Shown in pieces: positions 1 to 5,787 of a stretch of DNA of 9,576 nucleotides. The stretch spans positions 1 through 9,576 of the forward strand of contig JAKDLQ010000078.1 of the NCBI GenBank assembly GCA_030452775.1, in the 5' to 3' direction. The position numbers and the translations under genes were made by a program. The notes under the pieces are model-generated. The model did not search any database. It was given only the letters and a program-made list of their open reading frames with translations, and had not been told where the DNA came from. Position 1 is the stretch's first letter; each line of letters opens with the position of its first letter. Origin of the DNA: Micrococcales bacterium (GTDB lineage: Bacteria; Actinomycetota; Actinomycetes; Actinomycetales; Dermatophilaceae).

Positions 1-66
1 CCGAACTCCCCCAGGGCAGGAATGCAGCAAGGGTAGGAGAGCTCTTCCAGGTACGCGGGGTGTCCC
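1..66 (+). ncRNA. ffs: Signal recognition particle RNA (4.5S/small SRP RNA), 3' part, cut by the window edge
   Basis: This is the 3' portion of the bacterial SRP RNA, which binds Ffh and directs membrane and secretory proteins to FtsY and the translocon. The conserved apical domain is visible: a GGAA tetraloop closed by GCA/TGC at about 18-30, flanked by the CAGG and AGCA strands of the Ffh-binding symmetric loop. The descending strand then ends in a G-rich run (GCGGGGTGTCCC, about 55-66) that should pair with the missing 5' half. The 5' end lies off the left edge. The exact mature 3' end is my estimate, as no T-rich terminator follows. Linkage of this gene to dnaX is common in Gram-positive bacteria, and dnaX appears further right in this window. 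Confidence 0.88.
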
Positions 67-72
67 TTGCCC

Positions 73-120
73 GGTGTAAGTCCCGGTGTGAGTCCCGGAG
101 TGAGTCCCGGAGTGAGTAAG
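73..120 (+). repeat. Four tandem 12-bp repeats between SRP RNA and the MFS gene
   Basis: Four head-to-tail 12-bp units begin at 73, 85, 97 and 109, with consensus GGWGTGAGTCCC. The first unit has a G-to-A change (GGTGTA) and the last ends AGTAAG, which supplies the start of the Shine-Dalgarno sequence of the following gene. The array fills almost the whole gap between the SRP RNA 3' end and the MFS ribosome binding site. It may be simple slippage DNA, or sites for a regulator or for SRP RNA 3'-end formation; nothing in the sequence decides this. Confidence 0.8.
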
Positions 121-124
121 GAGG
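118..124 (+). promoter_or_regulatory. Strong Shine-Dalgarno site that sets the MFS start
   Basis: AAGGAGG lies five bases before the ATG at 130. This makes 130 the start rather than the upstream in-frame TTG at 67. The upstream extension would only translate the 12-bp repeats as a PGVS repeat and would overlap the SRP RNA region. Confidence 0.85.
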
Positions 125-129
125 GCCTC

Positions 130-1329
130 ATGCCCGTCGCCACCCGCGACGTGCCGGAGCCGATCCTGCGCACGGCCAGGGCCGCCGTGTTCACGGCGTT
201 CGCGATCAACGGCGCCGCGTTCGCGGCCTTCGCCTCCCGGGTGCCGGACGTGAAGCACGCCCTCGACCTGTCCGCGGGTGAGCTTGGGTTGACGCTGCTC
301 GCGGCATCCCTGGGCTCGGTCCTTAGCCTGCCCCTGTCGGGTGCGGTCGTGCACCGCATCGGAGCGGCCCGGGCGCTGTTCGGTGCCGCGTTCATCCAGG
401 GCATCGGCCTGGTCGCGGTCGGGCTCGGGGTCGACACCTTCGCCGCGAGGCCGGTCGTCATGGCCGGGCTCTTCTGCGTCGGGGTCGGCATCGCCACCTT
501 CGACGTCGGGATGAACCTCGAAGGGGCCTCCGTCGAGCGCCACCTGGGTCGCTCGATCATGCCGCACTTCCATGCGGCCTTCAGCGGAGGCACCGTGCTG
601 AGCGCCCTCATCGGCGCGGGTCTGTCGTATCTCCACGTGCCCGTTGCCGCGCATCTCGCCGGGGCGAGCGCCCTCCTGCTCATCGTGACCCCGTGGTTCT
701 TCACGGCGTTCCTGCCGCGGAGTGTCGAGGTCGACGAGTCCGGCGCCGCCATCGCTGCGCGCACCGGTAGCGTCGCGGCTTGGCTCGAGCCGCGCACCGT
801 GCTCATCGGCGTGGTTGTACTCGCCGCGGCGCTCACCGAGGGGACCGCGAACGACTGGGTCGCCGTCGCGCTCTCGGACGGCTACCGGCTCGAGCGCTGG
901 GTGGGCGTGCTCGGCTTCGCCGTCTTCCTCTCGTTCATGCCGGCCGGCCGACGCGGCGGCACCCGTCTGCTCGCCCGGTACGGCCGGGTGCCGGTGCTGC
1001 GGGTCCTGTTCGTCGCGGCCGCCGCCGGTTGTGGGCTCGTCGTGTTCGGTGGACCGGTGCTCGCCTTCGTCGGGGTGGCGGTCTGGGGCGTGGGAGCGAG
1101 CCTCGGCTTCCCCGTGGGCATGAGCGCGGCTGCAGACGATCCGCGCCGCGCCGCGGCCCGGATGAGCGTCGTGTCGACTATCGGCTACACGGCATTCCTC
1201 GCCGGGCCGCCCTTCCTCGGCTTCCTCGGCGACCGCGTCGGGATCCTGCACTCGCTGCTGCTCGTCGGTGCGGTCGCCGTCCTGGCCCTGCTCGCCATCC
1301 CCGCCGTCCGCGAACGCTCCGCGCACTGA
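130..1329 (+). CDS. MFS transporter (major facilitator superfamily, substrate unknown)
   Basis: This 399-aa polytopic inner-membrane protein is of normal length for a 12-helix MFS permease, a secondary transporter driven by ion gradients. Hydrophobic segments occur throughout: an N-terminal half of about six helices, a central linker around residues 200-220 (VEVDESGAAIAARTG), and a second half starting at WLEPRTVLIGVVVL. The loop between helices 2 and 3 carries a degenerate MFS motif (SGAVVHRIGAAR), with its counterpart in the second half (GTRLLARYGRVPVLR). GMNLEGASVERHLGRSIMPHFHAAFS and TEGTANDWVAVAL resemble the YbjJ/FucP-like group of uncharacterised actinobacterial MFS proteins. The start is fixed by the Shine-Dalgarno sequence at 118-124. 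No regulator or pathway gene lies next to it, so efflux versus uptake cannot be decided. The family call is firm; the substrate is unknown. Confidence 0.88.
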   Translation: MPVATRDVPEPILRTARAAVFTAFAINGAAFAAFASRVPDVKHALDLSAGELGLTLLAASLGSVLSLPLSGAVVHRIGAARALFGAAFIQGIGLVAVGLGVDTFAARPVVMAGLFCVGVGIATFDVGMNLEGASVERHLGRSIMPHFHAAFSGGTVLSALIGAGLSYLHVPVAAHLAGASALLLIVTPWFFTAFLPRSVEVDESGAAIAARTGSVAAWLEPRTVLIGVVVLAAALTEGTANDWVAVALSDGYRLERWVGVLGFAVFLSFMPAGRRGGTRLLARYGRVPVLRVLFVAAAAGCGLVVFGGPVLAFVGVAVWGVGASLGFPVGMSAAADDPRRAAARMSVVSTIGYTAFLAGPPFLGFLGDRVGILHSLLLVGAVAVLALLAIPAVRERSAH

Positions 1330-1334
1330 GCAGG

Positions 1335-1358
1335 CCCTGCTTCCGCGGCCGGGAAGGG
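1335..1358 (+). terminator. Imperfect GC hairpin just after the MFS stop, possible terminator
   Basis: CCC (1335-1337) and TTCC (1341-1344) can pair with GGAA (1352-1355) and GGG (1356-1358), leaving a TGC bulge and a 7-base loop. There is no T tract, which is common for actinobacterial terminators but leaves the call weak. It lies six bases after the MFS stop codon. Confidence 0.3.
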
Positions 1359-1366
1359 CGCTCGAG

Positions 1367-1394
1367 GAATGGACCGATCCGAATGGACCCATCC
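1367..1394 (+). repeat. Direct 14-bp repeat upstream of the CHRD gene
   Basis: GAATGGACCGATCC (1367-1380) is followed immediately by GAATGGACCCATCC (1381-1394), 13 of 14 identical. It sits in the 169-bp gap before the CHRD/sortase unit, about 105 bases ahead of the CHRD start. Two tandem sites in a promoter region would suit a dimeric regulator, but this is inference. Apart from this repeat, the weak hairpin at 1335-1358 and the ribosome binding site, I see nothing in the gap and no confident -10/-35 pair. Confidence 0.55.
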
Positions 1395-1484
1395 GATCGG
1401 GCGCCGGTCGCGAACCCCGTCGTGGAGATGGTCACCCGACCCCGTCTGATCCACCACGAGATCCTGGACGGTCGTCTCCTCGTC

Positions 1485-1491
1485 AAGGAGG
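1485..1491 (+). promoter_or_regulatory. Shine-Dalgarno site that sets the CHRD-protein start
   Basis: AAGGAGG lies seven bases before the ATG at 1499. It selects this start over an in-frame upstream start at 1268, which would lie inside the MFS gene and put 77 arginine/proline-rich residues ahead of an obvious signal peptide. Confidence 0.85.
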
Positions 1492-1498
1492 AAGCACT

Positions 1499-2275
1499 AT
1501 GCACATCTCAACTTCTCGAATCGCCGGGGTGGGCCTCGCCGCGGCAGCCACTATGGCCATCAGCGTCGGCCCGGCCTTCGCGGCAGACGGCGCCGTCAGC
1601 ACCAACCTCAAGGCAGTGCCGGGCAGCGGCGTCCACGGCAGCGGCACCGCGATGGTCGAGGTTACCGGCACGACGATCACCGTGACGATGGCCGCCACCG
1701 GACTGCTGCCCGACCAACCGCACGCGGCCCACATTCACTTCGGAGCCGGAGCTCGCCACGAGTGCCCGACCCTTTCCGATGACACCAACGACGACGGCCA
1801 CCTCACCACGACGGAGGGTGGGGCGGCCTACGGATCGGTGAAGGTCTCGCTGACCATGTCCGGTGACACGAGCGCCAAGAGCGCGCTTGCGATCGACCGG
1901 TTCGACACCGCACCCGGTGGCAAGCTCAGCTACGAGCGTGGCAGCATCAACGTCGCGCCGGACGTGGCCTCGGCCATCGCTTCCGGCGAGTCCGCCGTCG
2001 TCGTCCACGGCGTCGACTACAACAAGAACGGCAAGTACGACGGCGCCACCAAGTCGGACCTCGACCCCAAGCTCCCGACCGAGGCCACCGACCCGGCCCT
2101 GTGCGGTGTCCTGGGGCTCGCGCCGACAGGTGGCATGCACACCGGCGGCGGGCTCGCATCCGGGGATGCTTCCGGTGGCATCGACGAGGGGCTGTTGGTC
2201 GTCGGAGGGGGCGCTCTCCTCGCGGCGGCCGGGACGGGCGTCGTCGTCGCGCGCCGCGTGCGCGCCCGGGCCTGA
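1499..2275 (+). CDS. Secreted CHRD-domain protein with C-terminal membrane anchor and LAPTG motif
   Basis: This 258-aa exported protein has a signal peptide at residues 1-28 (hydrophobic AGVGLAAAATMAI, cleavage likely after AFA). A CHRD (chordin-like) domain follows at about 32-172, with the family's HAAHIHFGA block (75-83) and a repeated beta-rich pattern. A 12-residue loop at 95-106 (DTNDDGHLTTTE) fits the EF-hand calcium-loop spacing, and DYNKNGKYD (173-181) is a second such loop with a poor last position. Only two cysteines occur after the signal peptide, C89 and C202, which could form a disulfide outside the cell. The C terminus has LAPTG at 207-211, a Gly-rich linker, a membrane helix at about 232-251 and a basic tail RRVRARA, the layout of a sortase sorting signal or a plain membrane anchor. 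The next gene is a sortase with a one-base overlap, so co-translation is likely. The molecular function of bacterial CHRD proteins is not established. Confidence 0.85.
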   Translation: MHISTSRIAGVGLAAAATMAISVGPAFAADGAVSTNLKAVPGSGVHGSGTAMVEVTGTTITVTMAATGLLPDQPHAAHIHFGAGARHECPTLSDDTNDDGHLTTTEGGAAYGSVKVSLTMSGDTSAKSALAIDRFDTAPGGKLSYERGSINVAPDVASAIASGESAVVVHGVDYNKNGKYDGATKSDLDPKLPTEATDPALCGVLGLAPTGGMHTGGGLASGDASGGIDEGLLVVGGGALLAAAGTGVVVARRVRARA

Positions 2276-2940
2276 TGGCCCCCGATTCGGCCGGCTCGAA
2301 TGGCCGCCGCGGCATCGTCGGTGCCGCGGCGGTCATGGCGTCCCTGCTCATGGCGGGGGTGGCCGTCCTCGGCCTCGGCCTCGGGCGCGAGCCGATCCCA
2401 TCGCCGGCCCCGAACGCGGCTCCATCGCCGACCCGGAGCGCTCAGGCGGCGCCGACCTCCGCGGCTCTGGGGGACTTCCTCGACGCCTCCCGACCGACCC
2501 GCCTCGAGATCCCAGCGATCGGCCTCGCCTCGAGCGACTTCGTGAGCCTTCGCGTCCAAGCCGATGGCGTGATCACGGTGCCGGGCGCGGCCGATGAGGT
2601 CGGTCTCTACGACGGCGGCCCGACGCCAGGACAGCTCGGTCCCTCGGTGCTGGCGGCCCACGTCGACACCCCATCGGGGCGCAAAGGGATCTTCTGGGAC
2701 CTGGGCGCCGTCAAGCCCGGTCAGCAGGTGATCGTGTCACGCGCCGACGGCCGCCGCGTCAGGTTCGCGGTTGACCGGGTCCAGGCCTTCAAGAAGAGCG
2801 AGTTCCCCACGGATCTCGTCTACCACGGCGACTTCGCGCGAGCCGAGATCCGTCTCGTGACGTGCGGCGGACCGACGGACAACCGGAACGAGTACCGCGA
2901 CAACGTCGTCGTCTTCGGCCATCTCACCAAAGTCTCCTGA
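2275..2940 (+). CDS. Class F sortase (cysteine transpeptidase)
   Basis: This 221-aa membrane-anchored transpeptidase belongs to a family that cleaves a sorting motif in secreted proteins and attaches them to the cell wall. It has an N-terminal membrane segment at about 13-37, a Pro/Ser/Ala-rich spacer (40-63), and a sortase domain from about 75 (RLEIPAIGL) to the end. Catalytic residues are visible: H129 in AAHVDTPSG, C197 in LVTCGG, and an arginine in NRNEYRDNVVVF (R204 or R208). The family usually has GHVDS where this protein has AHVDT. DNVVVFGHL at the C terminus and the small size fit the actinobacterial class F/E-like group better than class A. The ATG shares its A with the TGA of the CHRD gene, so the two are almost certainly one transcript. 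The neighbour's LAPTG makes it the obvious candidate substrate, though that is inferred. It ends 29 bases before the convergent ABC membrane gene, and I see no clear terminator in that gap. Confidence 0.9.
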   Translation: MAPDSAGSNGRRGIVGAAAVMASLLMAGVAVLGLGLGREPIPSPAPNAAPSPTRSAQAAPTSAALGDFLDASRPTRLEIPAIGLASSDFVSLRVQADGVITVPGAADEVGLYDGGPTPGQLGPSVLAAHVDTPSGRKGIFWDLGAVKPGQQVIVSRADGRRVRFAVDRVQAFKKSEFPTDLVYHGDFARAEIRLVTCGGPTDNRNEYRDNVVVFGHLTKVS

Positions 2941-2969
2941 CCGTCGCGTTCGCCCGTACAGCCTGGTGC

Positions 2970-4388
2970 TCAGATGCGGTGCGCATCCGTCAGGCTCTGG
3001 ACCCGCACGAAGCCGAAGCCGACGACCGCGACGGCGAGCGCGATGGCCCACATCGTCCCGGTGTCGGTGCTGCGCACCAGCCAGAGACCGAGGCTGCCGA
3101 CGGCGATGACGACGAGTCCGGGCGACAGGTACCAGAGGATGAGCAGGACCGGCCCCGAGCCCGACCGGAGGATCGCGCCCGGAGGCGTGCCGCGAAAGGC
3201 CGCAAGCAGATGCCCGCCGGTGAGCACCGCGAGCAGGAGCGGGACCTGGATGGCCACAGTGGCAGGCACCGGCTCGACACGAGACGCGATGGCGACTCCG
3301 GCGAGGAGAGCGAGCAGCATGAGTGCCGTCGGGGCCACGAGGTGTGCACTCGCCTCGGCGCGCGGGCTTATCCCGAGCAGCGACGGGGTGCCGGCGTTGT
3401 CGGCCTGCAGCCGCAAGCCCTCGGCCCACGCGCCGTAGCCGAGGTAGGCCGGTACCAGGCCGACCGTGATGGCCAGCATCGGGGCGGCCGGGTTGACCAC
3501 CGCCCAGACCAGGACGGTCGCGGCGATGACGGTGAAGGCGAGCCCGGACCAGAGCGTGCTCGGCAACCGGCGCATCCCCAGAAGGTCGCGTCGCACGATC
3601 ACCCGGAACGGCCCGGATGCCCGCAGTCGGGCGCGGCGTGCATGCCGGACCGGCCGGGCCAGTTGCAGCCGTGCGGTGCGCAGGTTGCCGGCGAGGACCG
3701 AGCCGCCGATCGTCGAGGTGTTCGCGGAGTGGGTGCGCAGCGACTCGGCATGCAGCGCCCGCAGCGCGTCGCGGGGCCGGTAGAGCAGCCGCGGTCCGCG
3801 ATCGGGTCCCGGCCAGGACCGGACCTGACCCCACAGCCACAGCGCACCGGACGCGCGCCCGACCGCGGCTCCGATGACGATTGCCAGCCCAGCGGCATAC
3901 CACGGCATGAGGCCGGCGAACGCGACGCCAGCCCCCAAGGTGGCGCCCGTGAGCGCTCCGGCAAACATGGTCGACCCGACCGAGAGGCGCCACCATCGGC
4001 GCACGGTGAGGGCCCGGTCCATCGGCGTACCGACGACATGGTCGATCCACGGTAGGGGCGGCACGACAGGGCCGCGGAAGTTGCCCGCCGAGTAGAGCGA
4101 CCAGAACACCGCGACGATGCTCAGCCCGAGGATGCCGACCGCGAGGGGCGAGGACAGCTGGGCTCGCAGCCACGCCGGGTCGGTCGTCTGGACGGCGGCC
4201 TGCACGACCGGGAAGCCGTAGGCCCCGGCCCCGAGGGTCGCGACGTAGGCGGCGTACCACGCCTGGCGCCGGCCCTTGCGACCCGCATCGCCGCCGATGA
4301 CCCAGTCGGCCTGCCCGATGAGGTCCTCGTCGTCGATCTCGAGGACGGCCGGCGCGTCCGAGGCCGGCTGATGCTCGGGGGTCGGCAT
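2970..4388 (-). CDS. Multi-pass membrane protein, probable partner of the adjacent ABC ATPase (DUF6297-like)
   Basis: This 472-aa integral membrane protein has an acidic cytoplasmic N terminus (residues 10-35) and about ten hydrophobic segments, near 45-66, 81-103, 136-158, 162-180, 279-299, 302-322, 350-369, 377-397, 412-438 and 445-463. A long basic loop (about 185-275, RPVRHARRARLRASG) lies in the middle and is probably cytoplasmic. It lies 16 bases after the stop of an ABC ATPase on the same strand, which is the main reason for calling it the transmembrane subunit of an exporter. The sequence resembles actinobacterial proteins grouped as DUF6297; that name is from memory and not checked. 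No solute-binding protein is nearby, which argues for export. The substrate is unknown. An in-frame GTG at 4403 would add five residues. I prefer the ATG, but neither has a strong Shine-Dalgarno sequence, consistent with translational coupling to the ATPase. Confidence 0.75.
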   Translation of the reverse strand: MPTPEHQPASDAPAVLEIDDEDLIGQADWVIGGDAGRKGRRQAWYAAYVATLGAGAYGFPVVQAAVQTTDPAWLRAQLSSPLAVGILGLSIVAVFWSLYSAGNFRGPVVPPLPWIDHVVGTPMDRALTVRRWWRLSVGSTMFAGALTGATLGAGVAFAGLMPWYAAGLAIVIGAAVGRASGALWLWGQVRSWPGPDRGPRLLYRPRDALRALHAESLRTHSANTSTIGGSVLAGNLRTARLQLARPVRHARRARLRASGPFRVIVRRDLLGMRRLPSTLWSGLAFTVIAATVLVWAVVNPAAPMLAITVGLVPAYLGYGAWAEGLRLQADNAGTPSLLGISPRAEASAHLVAPTALMLLALLAGVAIASRVEPVPATVAIQVPLLLAVLTGGHLLAAFRGTPPGAILRSGSGPVLLILWYLSPGLVVIAVGSLGLWLVRSTDTGTMWAIALAVAVVGFGFVRVQSLTDAHRI

Positions 4389-4404
4389 GTCCGCGCCCCG
4401 CACC

Positions 4405-5061
4405 TCAGCGCGCCGGGACGACGTCGACGACGGAGGTCGCCAACGACTTCGTCATGGCCGGGTCGTGGCAGGCCATCACGACGGTGGCGCCGGCCCGGGC
4501 ACGCTCGCGGATCAGCTCGGTGACGACCTCACGCTTGCCGGTGTCGAGGCGCTGCTCGGGCTCGTCGAGCAGGACCACCGTCGCGGGGCGGGAGAAGGTG
4601 AGGGCCAGTCGGAACAGCTGCTGCTGCCCCGAGCTCAGCTCATGGGGGAAGCGGTCGTGCAGGTGTTCGATGCCGAGCTGTCCCATCAGCTCGAGACCGC
4701 GGGCATCGGAGGTGTCGGGGTCGCGTCCCCACGTCGAGTCGATGAGGACGAGATGGTCGATGAGCGTGAGGTCCCGGTAGGTCGTCGGCGTGCCGATGAG
4801 GGCGCCGACGGCGGCGCGGATGCTCGGGAGGCGCTCGTCGGCCCGCACCCCGCCGATCGTCGCGGTGCCCACCGTGGGTTCGAGCAGGCCGCCGATGATC
4901 CGCAGCAGCGTCGTCTTGCCGGAGCCGTTCGGGCCGCGCAACACGACGCACCGGCCGGGCTTGGCGCGGACATTGGTGGGGAGCAGCAGGGTGGTCGTGT
5001 CGATCGTCTTGCCGACCCCCTCGGCGTGGACGTCACCCTTCAGCACCGCCACCGTGCTCAT
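4405..5061 (-). CDS. ABC transporter ATP-binding protein
   Basis: This 218-aa stand-alone nucleotide-binding subunit powers a membrane partner by ATP binding and hydrolysis at the inner face of the membrane. Motifs in order are Walker A GPNGSGKTT (43-51), signature LSSGQ (142-146), Walker B TVVLLDEPE (161-169), a D-loop-like QRLD (170-173), and the switch histidine H199 in ACHDP. The usual Q-loop glutamine is not where expected: the segment VGALIGTPTTYRDLT (85-99) has Gly/Thr there. The single-domain size and CcmA-like DEPEQRLD fit small ABC exporters. It is the first gene of a two-gene minus-strand unit, with the membrane protein 16 bases downstream. A Shine-Dalgarno sequence (GAGAGG on the minus strand, about 5066-5071) supports the start, and a -10-like TACATT lies further upstream. 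The ATPase call is firm; the cargo is unknown. Confidence 0.93.
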   Translation of the reverse strand: MSTVAVLKGDVHAEGVGKTIDTTTLLLPTNVRAKPGRCVVLRGPNGSGKTTLLRIIGGLLEPTVGTATIGGVRADERLPSIRAAVGALIGTPTTYRDLTLIDHLVLIDSTWGRDPDTSDARGLELMGQLGIEHLHDRFPHELSSGQQQLFRLALTFSRPATVVLLDEPEQRLDTGKREVVTELIRERARAGATVVMACHDPAMTKSLATSVVDVVPAR

Positions 5062-5094
5062 GTGTCCCTCTCATCTCGCGCGCTCACGCAGGCC

Positions 5095-5100
5095 AATGTA
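5095..5100 (-). promoter_or_regulatory. Candidate -10 element for the ABC transporter unit
   Basis: On the minus strand TACATT fits the TANNNT -10 pattern. It would start a transcript near 5088, giving a leader of about 27 bases that contains the ATPase ribosome binding site. I see no good -35 hexamer at 16-18 bp. It is the only AT-rich hexamer in the otherwise GC-rich 123-bp gap between this gene and the DUF3817 gene. Confidence 0.45.
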
Positions 5101-5147
5101 TGCCGCCGCGCTGGTCTGCCGCTTCGCCGGCTCCTGTCGTGGGGGTT

Positions 5148-5185
5148 CGGGTGCGGACCGGGTGGCGATCGGGTGGCGGTCGGGT
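5148..5185. repeat. 11-bp tandem repeats between the DUF3817 and ABC ATPase genes
   Basis: Units starting CGGGT occur exactly every 11 bp, at 5148, 5159, 5170 and 5181: CGGGTGCGGAC, CGGGTGGCGAT, CGGGTGGCGGT and a partial CGGGT. The array runs into the 3' end of the minus-strand DUF3817 gene, whose stop codon is at 5185-5187. It may be neutral slippage DNA or a helically phased protein-binding array. No hairpin typical of a terminator is evident. Confidence 0.6.
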
Positions 5186-5646
5186 CAGCCGCCCCTGCCG
5201 ACGGGCGGACCGATGATGAGGGCGAGGCTGGTGAGCCCGGCGACGGCGATGAGCCCGAGTGCCACCGCGGGGCCCGGCCTCGCGATCATCCAGGCGACGA
5301 TGCGCTCGGCTGTCGTCGTGGGCGCATCGCCGCCGTGGCCGAGGCGCCAGCCGCCTTCGAGCCGGCCCGCGTGCTCCATGCGCCGCTCGTACCAGACGGT
5401 GAGGAAGGGTGGCACTGCGCTCGCCAGTCCGAGCAGTCCCTCACGGGTGCTCCACTGCTGGTTGACCCAGATGAAGACCGTGATGAGGCAGAAGCCGATG
5501 AAGACGACCCCATGGATGAGGCCGAACACCCGCACCCCCAGATCGGTGGTCTCGGTGACGTACTTGAGGAACATTCCCGAGAGCAGCAGGGCCCAGGTGA
5601 TGACCTCGGCCATGGCGATGCGGCGGTACAGGGTGCGCGGAGACAT
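5185..5646 (-). CDS. DUF3817 family small integral membrane protein
   Basis: This 153-aa membrane protein has four hydrophobic segments at about 11-28, 36-60, 69-86 and 127-146. The first three make up a DUF3817-like core, recognisable from LYRRIAMAEVITWALLL, GMFLKYV, GLIHGVVFIGF and a following WYERRM. The family is widespread in actinobacteria and Bacillus and has no established biochemical role. The ATG at 5646 is chosen because the family begins with this short basic segment. An open frame continues upstream to 5805, but the extra 53 residues are unlike the family, cover the whole intergenic region and overlap the next gene. No convincing Shine-Dalgarno sequence precedes the start. The gene is divergent from the enoyl-CoA hydratase-like gene, with 141 bp between the two starts, and co-directional with the ABC unit 123 bp downstream. 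Confidence 0.82.
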   Translation of the reverse strand: MSPRTLYRRIAMAEVITWALLLSGMFLKYVTETTDLGVRVFGLIHGVVFIGFCLITVFIWVNQQWSTREGLLGLASAVPPFLTVWYERRMEHAGRLEGGWRLGHGGDAPTTTAERIVAWMIARPGPAVALGLIAVAGLTSLALIIGPPVGRGG

Positions 5647-5773
5647 GCCGACAGTGTCCGCAACCTGCCGGGAAATAGCCAACTCGACGCCTATTGACCG
5701 GATCTCACCTGATAGTGATTGGCGCCGCTGCCCCGCCATCGGCTGCGGGCCAATCGGCTCCGAGTGAGGCAGA

Positions 5774-5779
5774 GTACGG
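5774..5779 (+). promoter_or_regulatory. Candidate -10 element for leaderless transcription of the ECH-like gene
   Basis: TACGGT fits TANNNT and ends eight bases before the ATG at 5788, so transcription would begin at or next to the start codon. The GGAGG at 5782-5786 is only one base from the ATG, too close to act as a normal ribosome binding site. No canonical -35 is seen. The rest of the divergent gap (5647-5773) includes a relatively AT-rich stretch around 5671-5720 that probably holds the promoter of the minus-strand gene, but I cannot assign hexamers. Confidence 0.5.
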
Positions 5780-5787
5780 TCGGAGGC

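Noticed and set aside
73..120. Possible CRISPR array
   Set aside because: The units are contiguous 12-mers with no spacers, and no cas genes are present.
67..129. TTG start extending the MFS protein by 21 residues (PGVS repeats)
   Set aside because: The extension only translates the 12-bp tandem array. AAGGAGG sits five bases before the ATG at 130.
1268..1498. Upstream start for the CHRD protein inside the MFS gene
   Set aside because: It would bury a clear signal peptide behind 77 residues. The strong Shine-Dalgarno sequence is at 1485-1491.
2941..2969. Bidirectional terminator between the convergent sortase and ABC membrane genes
   Set aside because: The 29-bp gap has no convincing inverted repeat.
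2862..4055. Plus-strand open frame (397 codons) opposite the ABC membrane protein gene
   Set aside because: Its product is highly charged, repetitive in Arg, Glu and Gly, and resembles no known family. The minus-strand frame has clear membrane helices and a partner ATPase.
4387..5697. Plus-strand open frame (436 codons) opposite the ABC ATPase and DUF3817 genes
   Set aside because: It lies antisense to an ATPase with all of its main motifs and has no domain of its own.
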